Origin: an uncultured Collinsella sp.
GTDB taxonomy: Bacteria; Actinomycetota; Coriobacteriia; Coriobacteriales; Coriobacteriaceae
Assembly (NCBI GenBank): GCA_900542325.1
Contig: UQMY01000026.1
Span: forward strand, 1 to 35,333
Reading direction: 5' to 3'
Length of the DNA: 35,333 nt
Under the pieces are notes generated by a model. That model worked only from the letters and a program-made list of their open reading frames with translations, was not told the DNA's origin and ran no database searches. Shown in pieces: positions 24,416-32,640 of the stretch (positions are counted from its first letter, which is position 1; every line of letters begins with the position of its first letter). Both the position numbers and the translations under genes were made by a program.

Positions 24416-24949
24416 TTACATCACAGCGCGCAGCTCAAACCGATCGCCGTTAATGCGGAACTGGCAGTTGCCGTTCATGCGCTCCACGGCGAGTTTAATG
24501 CTCTTGGTGCCAAAGCCGTGACCGGCGTGCTGAGCCACGGGCGTGCCGTCGACCATGTGCGGCGCCCGTCCAAATGTGTTGGAAACCAGCAATAGAAGCT
24601 GACCGTCTTCGTAGCGAAGGTCCAGGTCGACAAACCGCTTGCCTTCGGGGGCGGTGCTCGCCGCGGCGATGGCATTGTCCAGGGCGTTCGATACCACACT
24701 GAACAGATCGGCATCGCCCACGTGGACGGTTTCGGGCACGGCGGCTCGCAGGTCGGCGGTGATGCCGTGCGCGTTGATGTCCGCGGAAAGCGACGAGAGC
24801 GCAATGTTGACCGTTTCGTTGGCGCAGTAGCGGCGCACAGCGGTGCGGTCGTTGGTCTCGCAAAGCGCGTCGATACGCTCGAGCGCCTCATCGGTGTGAC
24901 CCTCTTCGATCAGGGCCGCAAGACCGCGCAGGTAGTGGCGTATGTCGTA
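24416..24949 (-). pseudogene. 5'-truncated sensor histidine kinase (GHKL domain remnant)
   Basis: On the minus strand the frame opens just after a TGA (24950-24952) and reads YDIRHYLRGLAALIEEG, the dimerisation/H-box region of LytS/AgrC-type kinases. It is followed by a GHKL ATPase domain: N box SNALDNAIAAA and G-box region GHGFGTKSI. The N-terminal membrane sensor is missing and no start codon exists until 24838, inside the domain. At about 24950 the sequence changes to an unrelated segment. No response regulator is nearby. I read it as a gene broken by the insertion of the segment to its right. Confidence 0.75.
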
Positions 24950-25130
24950 TCACATTGAGACCAAGTCAAGAAGAATCGCTTCGGTCGAATCGCGTCTTTT
25001 GGGTGAGTTCTCAACGTCCGCTGCCGCTGGTTTCCACCGTATGCCGAAAACACCCGGACGATGCCGTGCAGATCGCTTCGCTCTGCTATAGTCTCCCAAA
25101 TTCACGTTTTCTATTGGGATGGTGGTTAAT

Positions 25131-26237
25131 ATGGGCGACATACTCGAATCGTTCCTGCGCGTGGCGATGGTGGTGTTCATCGTCGGTCCGCTCACTGCAT
25201 GGGTCGCCCGTCGCGGCGCGCGCGAGCGCAGTGAGGCGACGGACAGCCTCGATCGCTTCACGGTGCGCATGCCCGCTGCCATTCGCACGATCATCGCCTG
25301 CTGCGCCGTCGCGTTCGAACTGCTCATGCTGGGTGTCTACGTCTGGCAGGGCGTCTCGTTGGGCGAGTGGGACCACGAACTTGTGTGGTTCGGTCACGCC
25401 ATGGCGCTCGCGGGCATGGCCATCTGGGCCCTGCTGAGCATCCCGCGCATCGACGTGGACGGTGAGCGAATTCTCTCGCGTAACGCCTTCGGCATCCGCA
25501 AGGAGACGACGTTTGGCAACATCACCCGTGCAACGCTTCACACGCAGATGATGAGGATCGACCTGTTCGAGGGCGACCGGAAGTTCTGCTCGATAAGCCT
25601 CGAGGGGGTGTGCTCGCTCAACCTCCTCGCCCGTCTGGAGGAAGAGGGCATCGAGGTCTCGGACGCTGTTGACGGTCCGATGACCAAGGCGGGTCTGTGT
25701 TGGTCTGCCATCAAGCCGTTGACGATTGTTTTCAACGGTATGGCGCTCGTCTTCTCGCTCGTGATCGCCTTCATGGCTGTTTTCACCGACGCCGGTGCTC
25801 GTCTGCTCCTGCTCGTCCCATGCCTCTTCCTGTTCATAGGGGGACTCCTGCCTCTGCTCATGCTCAGCATGCCCGCCCGTGGTATCTACGAGATCGGCAG
25901 ACAGGAGCGCGAACTCGGTTTCTCCTTCGCCGAGGAGATGGCGAGCCGAGGTGCCACGGGCACCTCGCTTGTCGACAACGATTGGTTCATCGAGATCAGC
26001 AACGCCCGCGTCGTGGCGTTCCGCCGCGATTATCTCAAGAAGGTCACGGCGCACGAGGATAGCGAGAGCGGCGACCGTTGCACGGTTACCACGAAAGGCG
26101 GTCGCAAAATCAAGGTGTACGCAGCGGGCAGCACGCTCGAGGACCTGCGCTCGTGGTTCAAACAGGGTGCCAAGGCCAGAAGCACGCTCGACCGTGCAGA
26201 GGACGTGCTCGAGACGACGTCTGATTGGGTTGTCTGA
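25131..26237 (+). CDS. Multi-pass membrane protein of unknown function, 3' end formed by an IS
   Basis: 368 residues. Hydrophobic segments at about 8-25, 50-72, 83-103, 192-216 and 223-246 suggest four or five membrane spans, with a cytoplasmic region between spans 3 and 4 and a soluble C-terminal domain (from about 255). I do not recognise the family. The start at 25131 has GGTGG five bases upstream; an in-frame ATG at 25119 has no such site. The stop codon TGA (26235-26237) is the first three bases of the IS left end, so the natural C-terminus may be lost. A TATAGT at 25087-25092 may be the -10. Codon use resembles the neighbours. Confidence 0.7.
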   Translation: MGDILESFLRVAMVVFIVGPLTAWVARRGARERSEATDSLDRFTVRMPAAIRTIIACCAVAFELLMLGVYVWQGVSLGEWDHELVWFGHAMALAGMAIWALLSIPRIDVDGERILSRNAFGIRKETTFGNITRATLHTQMMRIDLFEGDRKFCSISLEGVCSLNLLARLEEEGIEVSDAVDGPMTKAGLCWSAIKPLTIVFNGMALVFSLVIAFMAVFTDAGARLLLLVPCLFLFIGGLLPLLMLSMPARGIYEIGRQERELGFSFAEEMASRGATGTSLVDNDWFIEISNARVVAFRRDYLKKVTAHEDSESGDRCTVTTKGGRKIKVYAAGSTLEDLRSWFKQGAKARSTLDRAEDVLETTSDWVV

Positions 26238-26319
26238 CCTGTATCGTCTTTTCGGACACGCATGCTAGAGGCCCAATCCTTTAGAATGCATTCATCGACG
26301 ACCGAGAGGACGGTATGCT

Positions 26320-26604
26320 ATGTCCAACCCAGCCGCCAAGTACACCGACGAGTTCAGGCGCGAGACCGCCGACTACATCATCTCGACGGGCAGGCCGATA
26401 ACGGAATGCTGCGCAGAACTGGGCCTGAATTCCAAGACCGTGAACAAGTGGGTGCAGAGCCGCCGGCGCGAGCTTGCCGGCGGGCCCGACCCCAAGGCCG
26501 AGGACCGCGAGCTTCGCGAGGCGAAAAGGCGCATACGCGAGCTCGAGATGGAGAACGCCTTCTTGAAAAAAGCCGCGGCCTTCTTCGCCAAAAGCCAGGC
26601 GTAG
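26320..26604 (+). CDS. IS3-family transposase OrfA
   Basis: 94 residues. An HTH_Tnp_1-type domain is followed by a leucine-rich helix (ELEMENAFLKKAAAFFAK) that mediates OrfA/OrfB assembly. It binds the IS ends and regulates transposition. An A6 tract at 26566-26571 lies near the end of the gene and could serve -1 frameshifting into orfB. The zero-frame codons are AAA AAA G rather than the textbook A AAA AAG, so efficiency is uncertain. Confidence 0.9.
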   Translation: MSNPAAKYTDEFRRETADYIISTGRPITECCAELGLNSKTVNKWVQSRRRELAGGPDPKAEDRELREAKRRIRELEMENAFLKKAAAFFAKSQA

Positions 26605-26618
26605 CCGCATGCTACCGG

Positions 26619-27416
26619 ATGATGTTGGCGGAGAAGGCCGAATTCCCGGTGAAAATGATGGCCCGCGTGCTCGGCGTGAGCCGATCGGGCTTCTACTCGT
26701 GGCTCTCCAACGGCTGCCCGCGAGAAGACTGGTCGGCCGAGCGCGAGGCGGTCCGGCGCGTGTGGCTGGAGTCGGACCGCAGGTTCGGCTTCCGGTTCGT
26801 GAAATGCTTCCTGCCCGGCGAGTTCTCCGGATTGACCCTGTACAGGGTGCGCAAGCTGATGCGCGAGCTGGGAATACGCGGCTGCACGCCCAACGCCAGG
26901 AAGCGCACCACCATCCCCGACCCGAAGGCCAGGCCCCGGCCCGACCTGGTGCGCCGCGACTTCACCAGTCCCGTTCCAACCTGCAAGCTCGTGGGCGACA
27001 TCACCTACCTGCGCACCGGCGAGGGATGGCTGTACCTGTCGACGGTCATCGACCTCAACACCCGCATGGTGGTGGGCTGGTCGCTCTCCGAGCGCATGAC
27101 CGCCGACATCGTGGTTTCGGCGCTGGCGTCGGCCAAATCGCGCGGCTACGTGGCCGGCAACGCGATATTCCACGCCGACCGCGGCGCCCAGTACACCAGC
27201 AGGCTTCTGGCCGAATGGGCGCGCGACAACGACGTGCGGCTATCCTGCAGCCGCGCCGGCAACTGCCACGACAACGCGGTGGCCGAGTTCATCGAGGCGT
27301 ACTACAACCGCCGAAGGCCCCGCTCGACGATCGGCTACAAGGTGCCGGCCGAGGCCATGGCGGCCTTCTTCGAGAGAACCGAGCCCAAGCTCGAGGCCAT
27401 GCCTATGGCCGCTTGA
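26619..27416 (+). pseudogene. IS3-family transposase OrfB, internally deleted
   Basis: The DDE integrase core is visible. The first Asp is in GDITYLRT and the second in HADRGAQYTS. NCHDNAVAE, which normally leads into the segment bearing the catalytic Glu (of the type SFFATLKNE), is joined directly to FIEAYYNRRRP. About 25-30 residues, including the third catalytic residue, are missing. The frame stays open, so the deletion is in frame and may have arisen between short repeats of AVAE. The product should be catalytically dead. The start at 26619 (ATGATG) is a possible independent start; fusion to OrfA by frameshift is the usual route. Confidence 0.8.
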
Positions 27417-27489
27417 TTTCTCGAGCATGCGTGTCCGAAATCTTGACACAGGTCAGAAGGCCTCGATGCCAGCGCTGCGCCGATATGGG

Positions 27490-27850
27490 GCAGCGGCCCC
27501 CCCGTTGGCCGCCATGGCCCTGACTTCCGAGCGTATGCTGGCGCCGCTCGTCTTAAGACGTCGACCTCCATCCGGAGCCTGCGGTTCTCGCGCTCGGGCT
27601 CCAGGATCCGGTTCTACTCGGGCGTGCGGTTGTCGGCGGCGCGCGGCGAGCCGGTCTCGTTTATCGACTTGACCCGCCTCTCCACATGCTCTTGTCGAGG
27701 TCGCACTCGTCCATGGCCTCGCGCCTGGGCTTTCCGGCGTTGTGGAGATCGACTATCTTCCTCTTGAACTCGTCGGTGAAATGCCTCGGTCTGGGGCCGG
27801 TCGAGGCCGAGCCCCCGGTCCGGCTGGGGTAGCATGTCGCTGCGGACCAT
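27490..27850 (-). pseudogene. Decayed orfA of a second IS3-family element
   Basis: On the minus strand, pieces in different frames read RHFTDEFKRKIVDLHNAGKP, then VKSINETGSPRAADNRTPE, a premature TAG, then NRILEPERENRRLRMEVDVL. Together they make a typical OrfA helix-turn-helix plus leucine zipper, broken by at least two frameshifts and one nonsense codon. It is a different subgroup from the IS at 26235 and is not followed by an intact orfB. Confidence 0.85.
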
Positions 27851-27941
27851 TGTCTTTCCTCTCGTTGAATATCTAGGCGCTGACGATTCTAGGCGATGGC
27901 CCTCTCTTGCTTCTTACACCTCGATTGTGCTCGCTACCCCC

Positions 27942-27977
27942 AGCGGGCCCGGATCGAGCGATTCGGGCCCGCTTTTG
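27942..27977 (+). terminator. Terminator-like hairpin
   Basis: A 10-bp stem (AGCGGGCCCG 27942-27951 with 27964-27973) is followed by TTTT. It lies between IS debris and the palindrome cluster and would shield the nad operon from upstream transcription. Confidence 0.6.
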
Positions 27978-27995
27978 GGGCCTGCCGGAAACCCG

Positions 27996-28204
27996 GTGGT
28001 CAAAAAGGGCCAAATATGAGTACTGTTACCAGTTTGGTAGCAGCCAAATGGCCTCAAAAATCGGTGCCAGAGGCCAAAAGTGCATCGATTTTCGTTCTTC
28101 AGAGTCGCGATCGGGCTCCAAACAAGGCGATTTTGCTGCTCTGGACCGGAAAATCGATGCTACTAATTTGGTGACAGTACTCATATTTGGCCCTTTTTGA
28201 CCAC
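27996..28204. repeat. 209-bp MITE-like palindrome
   Basis: 47-bp terminal arms (27996-28042 and 28158-28204) match with about five mismatches. The outer 31 bp, containing GGTCAAAAAGGGCC and AAATATGAGTACTGT, are perfect. A second, inner inverted repeat (GCATCGATTTTC 28082-28093 with 28149-28160) is nested inside. No coding capacity. It could be a miniature transposable element or a structured intergenic repeat. Confidence 0.75.
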
Positions 28205-28243
28205 TGCCCCTTGGTCCAGGACAAAACGGGCTGCCCGAATCAT

Positions 28244-28300
28244 GGGGCGGGTCCATTTTCGGCTGTCCTCAGCTTGCCAGTTCGAAAATGGACCCGCCCC
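28244..28300. repeat. 17-bp perfect palindrome
   Basis: GGGGCGGGTCCATTTTC (28244-28260) pairs perfectly with 28284-28300 around a 23-nt loop. It has no T tract on either side. It sits directly between the 209-bp palindrome and the probable nad operator. Confidence 0.7.
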
Positions 28301-28325
28301 AAGATTGAATCTTTATTCCAACTTT

Positions 28326-28376
28326 ACACCTGGCTTTACAGCTGTCTTGTCAGCTGTAAAGCCAGGTGTCATACTA
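28326..28376 (+). promoter_or_regulatory. Probable NiaR operator overlapping the nad promoter
   Basis: A perfect 19-bp inverted repeat (28326-28344 with 28351-28369) contains CAGCTG on both sides of TCTTGT. The -35 candidate TTGTCA (28347-28352, 5/6 match) lies in its centre, and ATACTA (28371-28376) follows with an 18-bp spacer. nadA begins 34 bp further on. A repressor bound here would block RNA polymerase. The last gene of the operon encodes NiaR, whose known sites in Gram-positive bacteria are palindromes upstream of nad genes. Binding is inferred. Confidence 0.65.
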
Positions 28377-28410
28377 AAGCCCCAAGATTCGCCAAAAGAG
28401 AGGGGCCTTG

Positions 28411-29436
28411 ATGGCACAGAGCGCGAACATGGATGCATCGGAGCTTGCACGCGATATCGCGGCCGGCCTAGCATCGGCAACGACGGCAACGGAGCGCGCG
28501 GCACTGGTGCCCGCAGAGCTCGTCGAGGCCATTCAGCAACTAAAAACCCAACGTGACGCGGTGATCCTGGCGCACTACTATGTGGCGCCCGAGGTCCAGG
28601 CCGTTGCCGATTACGTCGGCGACAGCTTTTACCTGGCAAAGCTCGCCAAGAGCCTGCCGCAGCAGACCATCGTGCTGTGCGGCGTGGAGTTTATGGGCGA
28701 GAGTGCCAAGCTGCTCAACCCCACCAAGACCGTGCTGCTGCCCGAGCCGGGTGCGGACTGCCCCATGGCGCACATGGTCAAGCGCGAGACGGTCGATGCG
28801 GCGCGCGCCGAGTACGGCGACGACCTGGCTGTCGTCTGCTACGTCAACTCGACGGTTGAGATCAAGAGCTGGAGTGACGTGTGCGTTACCAGTTCTAACG
28901 CCGTCAAGATCGTCTCCGAGCTGCCACAGCAGCACATCTTGTTCATTCCCGACCAGAACCTGGGCCGCTTTGTGGCCGAGCAGGTGCCGCAAAAGCACGT
29001 CATCCTCAACAACGGCTACTGCCCGCGCCACCACATCATTACCGTCGAGCAGATCGTCGATGCGCAGGAGGCCCACCCCGACGCGCTCGTGCTGGCGCAC
29101 CCCGAGTGCAAGGCCGACGTGCTGGCCGAGGCCGACTACATCGGCTCCACCGCCGGCATCATCAAGTATGCCGAGGAGTCCGACGCGAGCGAGTTCATTA
29201 TCGTGACGGTCCGCGGCGTGCTCTATGAGCTCGAGCGCCGCTGCCAGGGCACCGGCAAGAAGTTCTACTTCCCCGCGGTGCAGCCCACCTGCGTCAACAT
29301 GGACCTCATCACGCTCGAAAAGCTCGTGCGCTGCCTGGAGACGGGCGAGGGCGAGGTGCAGATTGGCGTGTCGGACGAGGTCGCCGATCAGGCCAAGCTC
29401 ACGCTCGACCGCATGCTCGAGTACGCGGCGCGCTAA
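28411..29436 (+). CDS. nadA: Quinolinate synthase NadA
   Basis: 341 residues. It condenses iminoaspartate from NadB with dihydroxyacetone phosphate to quinolinate, using a [4Fe-4S] cluster. By spacing (about 87-90 residues apart) the ligands are C117 (GADCPMA), C204 (NGYCPRHH) and C294 (QPTC). The HYY motif at 55-57 and GVEFMGESAK at 91-100 are conserved. I chose the ATG at 28411; a TTG one codon earlier is possible. GAGAGGGG provides the ribosome site. It is the first gene of nadA-nadB-nadC-niaR. Confidence 0.96.
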   Translation: MAQSANMDASELARDIAAGLASATTATERAALVPAELVEAIQQLKTQRDAVILAHYYVAPEVQAVADYVGDSFYLAKLAKSLPQQTIVLCGVEFMGESAKLLNPTKTVLLPEPGADCPMAHMVKRETVDAARAEYGDDLAVVCYVNSTVEIKSWSDVCVTSSNAVKIVSELPQQHILFIPDQNLGRFVAEQVPQKHVILNNGYCPRHHIITVEQIVDAQEAHPDALVLAHPECKADVLAEADYIGSTAGIIKYAEESDASEFIIVTVRGVLYELERRCQGTGKKFYFPAVQPTCVNMDLITLEKLVRCLETGEGEVQIGVSDEVADQAKLTLDRMLEYAAR

Positions 29437-29492
29437 GCCAATGTGACATGAGGGGCCATCCCTTATGCCACATTACAAGGGAGAGGATTCCT

Positions 29493-30869
29493 GTGGACAC
29501 CAAACAATACTCCGACATGGAGTGCGACGTCGTCATTGCCGGTTGCGGCGTGGCGGGCCTGTATGCGGCTCTCAATCTGCCGACGAGCACGCGCGTAATC
29601 ATGCTCTCCAAGGGCGCCGTCGACGAGTGCGATTCGATGCTCGCGCAGGGCGGTATCTGCGTGCTGCCCGAAGGCTCTGACTACGATGCCTTCTTTGAGG
29701 ACACCATGCACGCCGGCCATTACGAGAACCGCCGCGAGAGCGTCGACATCATGATCCGCTCGAGCCGTTCGGTCATCAACGACCTGTTGGCCATGGGCGT
29801 GGACTTTGAGCGCAAGGCCGACGGCAGCCTCGACTTTACTCGCGAGGGCGCGCACAGCCGCCCGCGCATTGCCTTCCATGCCGACATTACGGGCAAGGAG
29901 ATCACGACCAAGCTGCTCCAGGCCGTTCGCAAGCTGGGCAACGTGCAGATTTTGGAGCGCGTGGCCATGACCGACATCCTAACGGCCGAGCGTGACGGCG
30001 CCACGGTGTGCACCGGCGTCGTCGCCGTAGCCGTGGACGAGGACGATTCAGCTCGCCCCGCCGACGAGCTGGCAAATGCCGCTGAGGACGTGCATGCCGG
30101 TAAGCCGTTTAAGATTCATGCCTGCCATACGCTGTGGGCAACGGGCGGCATCGGCGGCGTGTACGATCACTCCACCAACTACCCGCAGCTCACCGGTGAC
30201 GCTTGCTACATCGCGCAGGAGCACGGCATCACGATGGAGCACCTGGACTACGTGCAGATCCATCCCACGGGACTGTTCTCTCCGCAGCCGGGCCGCACCT
30301 TCCTGATTAGCGAGAGCTGCCGCGGCGAAGGCGCGATTCTGCTCAATGCCGCCGGCGAGCGCTTTACCGACGAACTGCAGCCGCGCGACGTGGTCGCCGC
30401 CGCTATTCGCGAGCAGATGAAGCAGGACGGCACCGAGCACGAGTGGCTGAGCTTTGCCCCCGTCGAGCGCGACGTGGTGACCGGGCATTTTGCCAATATC
30501 CGTGCGCGCTGCCTGGAGGACGGACGCGACATCCTGGACGAGCCCATCCCTGTCACACCCACGCAGCACTATTTTATGGGCGGCGTATGGGTCGACAAGG
30601 ACGGCCGCACCTCGATGCCCGAGCTCTACGCCGCCGGCGAGACGGCCTGCAATGGCGTGCACGGCAAGAACCGCCTGGCTTCTAACAGCCTGCTCGAGTC
30701 CCTAGTTTGGGGCCGCCGCGCTGCTTGGCGTATGCGCACCGGCGAGTCGCTGACCGTGGAGCAGGCCGGTGAGCCCGCGCTTGACGGACGTCACCGCGCC
30801 CTGAGCGCCGAGACCCTTGCAATCGATGATTTGGCCCGTGCCGCCGGCACGCAGGCCGTGGAGGAGTAG
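29493..30869 (+). CDS. nadB: L-aspartate oxidase NadB
   Basis: 458 residues from a GTG at 29493 preceded by GGGAGAGG; the frame is open to 29448 but without a ribosome site. The FAD-binding motif DVVIAGCGVAGLYAAL is at the start. The flavin-linked SMLAQGG, the HADITGKE region and the C-terminal HGKNRLASNSLLES stretch are typical of NadB. It oxidises L-aspartate to iminoaspartate, which feeds NadA. Oxygen or fumarate can accept the electrons; an anaerobe would use fumarate, which is inference. It is shorter than E. coli NadB, with a reduced C-terminal helical domain. Confidence 0.95.
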   Translation: MDTKQYSDMECDVVIAGCGVAGLYAALNLPTSTRVIMLSKGAVDECDSMLAQGGICVLPEGSDYDAFFEDTMHAGHYENRRESVDIMIRSSRSVINDLLAMGVDFERKADGSLDFTREGAHSRPRIAFHADITGKEITTKLLQAVRKLGNVQILERVAMTDILTAERDGATVCTGVVAVAVDEDDSARPADELANAAEDVHAGKPFKIHACHTLWATGGIGGVYDHSTNYPQLTGDACYIAQEHGITMEHLDYVQIHPTGLFSPQPGRTFLISESCRGEGAILLNAAGERFTDELQPRDVVAAAIREQMKQDGTEHEWLSFAPVERDVVTGHFANIRARCLEDGRDILDEPIPVTPTQHYFMGGVWVDKDGRTSMPELYAAGETACNGVHGKNRLASNSLLESLVWGRRAAWRMRTGESLTVEQAGEPALDGRHRALSAETLAIDDLARAAGTQAVEE

Positions 30870-30872
30870 ACC

Positions 30873-31733
30873 ATGAATCCCATTACCATGAAGCTCGTCG
30901 TCGATGATCTGATTTTGCAGGCTCTGCGCGAGGACATCACGTTTGAGGACGTGAGTACGGCGAGCGTGTGCCCTACGGCGCGCCCCGCTACCGTTGAGCT
31001 CATCGCCAAGGCCGATGGCATCATCGCCGGCTTGGATGTGTTCGCTCGCACTTTTGAGCTGCTGGATCCGCAGAGCTCGGTGCTGTTTGATGTCGCGGAC
31101 GGCGACGAGGTGCACGCCGGCGACCACGTGGGCCAGGTGCGCGGCGACGCGCGCGTATTGCTTTCGGGCGAGCGCGTGGCGCTCAACTACCTGCAGCGCA
31201 TGAGCGGCATCGCTACTTACACGCATCGGATGGCGGCTGCGCTCGAGGGCACCAAGACCGTGCTTGTCGACACGCGCAAGACCACGCCGGGCATGCGTGT
31301 CTTCGAGAAGGCCGCAGTCGAGATCGGCGGTGGCAGCAACCACCGCTATAACCTGTCGACGGCTGTCATGCTCAAGGACAACCACATCGACGCCGCCGGT
31401 GGCGTGGCGCGCGCGATTGAGATGGCGCGCGCCCATGCGTCGTTTACCGCGACGGTCGAGATTGAGTGCGAGAACCTGGACATGGTACGCGAGGCCGTGG
31501 AGGCCGGTGCCGACATCATCATGTTCGACAACATGACCCACGATGACATGGCTACTGCGATTGAGCTTATCGCCGGTCGTGCCAAGACCGAGTGCTCGGG
31601 CAACGTAGACGCCGACAACATTCGTGCCCTGGCCGACCTGGGTGTTGACTATATTAGTTCGGGCGCTCTGACGCACTCTGCGCCGATCCTCGACCTCTCG
31701 CTTAAGCACCTGCGTCTGCTGGACGGTAAATAA
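30873..31733 (+). CDS. nadC: Nicotinate-nucleotide pyrophosphorylase (carboxylating) NadC
   Basis: 286 residues, the standard length. It converts quinolinate and PRPP to nicotinate mononucleotide with loss of CO2. The conserved motifs are DTRKTTPG (133-140), GGGSNHRYNLS (152-162) and LKDNHI (167-172), which carry the substrate-binding Arg, His and Lys residues. The ATG lies three bases after the nadB stop. Its own stop overlaps the start of niaR by one base (TAATG). This completes the de novo route from aspartate. Confidence 0.96.
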   Translation: MNPITMKLVVDDLILQALREDITFEDVSTASVCPTARPATVELIAKADGIIAGLDVFARTFELLDPQSSVLFDVADGDEVHAGDHVGQVRGDARVLLSGERVALNYLQRMSGIATYTHRMAAALEGTKTVLVDTRKTTPGMRVFEKAAVEIGGGSNHRYNLSTAVMLKDNHIDAAGGVARAIEMARAHASFTATVEIECENLDMVREAVEAGADIIMFDNMTHDDMATAIELIAGRAKTECSGNVDADNIRALADLGVDYISSGALTHSAPILDLSLKHLRLLDGK

Positions 31734-32278
31734 TGAATGCCCGCGAGCGTCGCCGTGCCATCATGGCCGTGCTCGAGGGGGCCAAAGAACCTGTCTCGGG
31801 CAGTGCGCTTGCCCGCGAGGTGGGCGTGAGCCGTCAGGTCGTGGTGCAGGACATCGCCCTGCTGCGCGCCGACGGGCACGATATCGTCGCCACCAATCGC
31901 GGCTATGTACTACAGGAGGCCCCCAGCAGCCCCGCCGTGCCCACGCGCTTGGTCAAGGTTCGCCACAGCGTTGAGCAGGCAGGCGATGAGCTCACGAGTA
32001 TCGTCGACGCCGGCGGCGCCGTGCTCAACGTGATCGTCAATCACCGCGTGTACGGTAAGATCACAGCCGACCTGGACATTCGCAATCGTCGCGATGTTGA
32101 GCGCTACCTGCACGATATCGAGAGCGGCAAGAGCTTTCCACTATTAACGGTGACGAGCGGCTATCACTTCCATCGCATTGCGGCAGAGGATGAGCAAACC
32201 CTCGACGAGATCGAGGCCATGCTCAAGGAGAAGGGCTACCTTGCCGATTTAATGCCCTACGAGGATGATTTGTCCTAG
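31733..32278 (+). CDS. niaR: Niacin-responsive repressor NiaR (HTH + 3H domain)
   Basis: 181 residues. The winged HTH_11 domain (residues 1-60) is followed by a 3H domain with the conserved histidines H78, H104 and H145/H147, the metal and niacin-binding positions. NiaR represses NAD synthesis or niacin uptake when nicotinic acid is plentiful. It is translationally coupled to nadC by a one-base overlap, so the operon encodes its own repressor; the palindrome at 28326 is the likely target. A strong terminator follows. Confidence 0.93.
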   Translation: MNARERRRAIMAVLEGAKEPVSGSALAREVGVSRQVVVQDIALLRADGHDIVATNRGYVLQEAPSSPAVPTRLVKVRHSVEQAGDELTSIVDAGGAVLNVIVNHRVYGKITADLDIRNRRDVERYLHDIESGKSFPLLTVTSGYHFHRIAAEDEQTLDEIEAMLKEKGYLADLMPYEDDLS

Positions 32279-32287
32279 AACACATGC

Positions 32288-32326
32288 AAAAGGAGGCCTC
32301 CGCGGCGATGCGGAGGCCTCCTTTTT
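32288..32326 (+). terminator. Terminator of the nad operon
   Basis: A perfect 16-bp stem (AAAAGGAGGCCTCCGC 32288-32303 with 32310-32325), a 6-nt loop, and a T tract. The A tract on the left also makes it work on the minus strand for the convergent ferredoxin gene. Confidence 0.95.
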
Positions 32327-32365
32327 GTGCACGGTGTACTTGTGAGTGTGCAAGTGGGGGAGTTG

Positions 32366-32551
32366 TTACTCCTCGACGATCTCGGTGATCGCGCCGGCGG
32401 GGCAAGCGTCCTGGCAAGCGCCACAGGCGACGCAGGAATCCTCGTCAGCGACGGTAGCGACGTCCTGGAGCTCCAGAACACCAGCGGGGCAGGAGTCGAC
32501 GCAAACGCCACAAGCGATGCACTCGTCGGCATCAATTACGGGATGAGCCAT
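32366..32551 (-). CDS. Ferredoxin, 2[4Fe-4S]
   Basis: 61 residues. Two cluster motifs of the clostridial type are present: C11-x2-C14-x2-C17-x3-C21 and C40-x2-C43-x2-C46-x3-C50, each followed by PAG. It is a small acidic low-potential electron carrier, such as works with pyruvate:ferredoxin oxidoreductase or hydrogenase in anaerobes. I chose the ATG at 32551 for the GAGG upstream; the frame continues to 32617 without support. It is convergent with the nad operon. Confidence 0.95.
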   Translation of the reverse strand: MAHPVIDADECIACGVCVDSCPAGVLELQDVATVADEDSCVACGACQDACPAGAITEIVEE

Positions 32552-32612
32552 GGTAGTTTCCTCTCTGTTGACCGACGCTACAGGCGATGCGCGCCGGTTT
32601 GATTCGGGCAAA

Positions 32613-32640
32613 AACATACCACGGGAGCGACCGTTTGCAA
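32613..32640 (-). promoter_or_regulatory. Promoter of the ferredoxin gene
   Basis: On the minus strand, TTGCAA (32635-32640), a 16-bp spacer and TATGTT (32613-32618) stand 62 bp before the ferredoxin start codon. Both boxes are near-consensus. Confidence 0.6.

Larger units (their letters stand above)
26235..27455 (+). mobile_element. IS3-family insertion sequence, about 1.2 kb
   Basis: The terminal inverted repeats are about 32 bp: 26235-26266 (TGACCTGTATCGTC, then TTTCGGACACGCATGCT) and 27424-27455, with four or five mismatches. The ends have the TG...CA form of IS3 elements. The element carries orfA and orfB with orfB in the -1 frame. No target duplication is evident: GTTGTC flanks the left and GAAGGC the right. 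The element may therefore have suffered rearrangement or lost one flank. OrfB is defective (see its entry). Confidence 0.9.

Noticed and set aside
28326..28369. Rho-independent terminator before nadA
   Set aside because: The palindrome is perfect but followed by CATACTAAAG with no T tract, and it contains the promoter -35, so an operator is the better reading.
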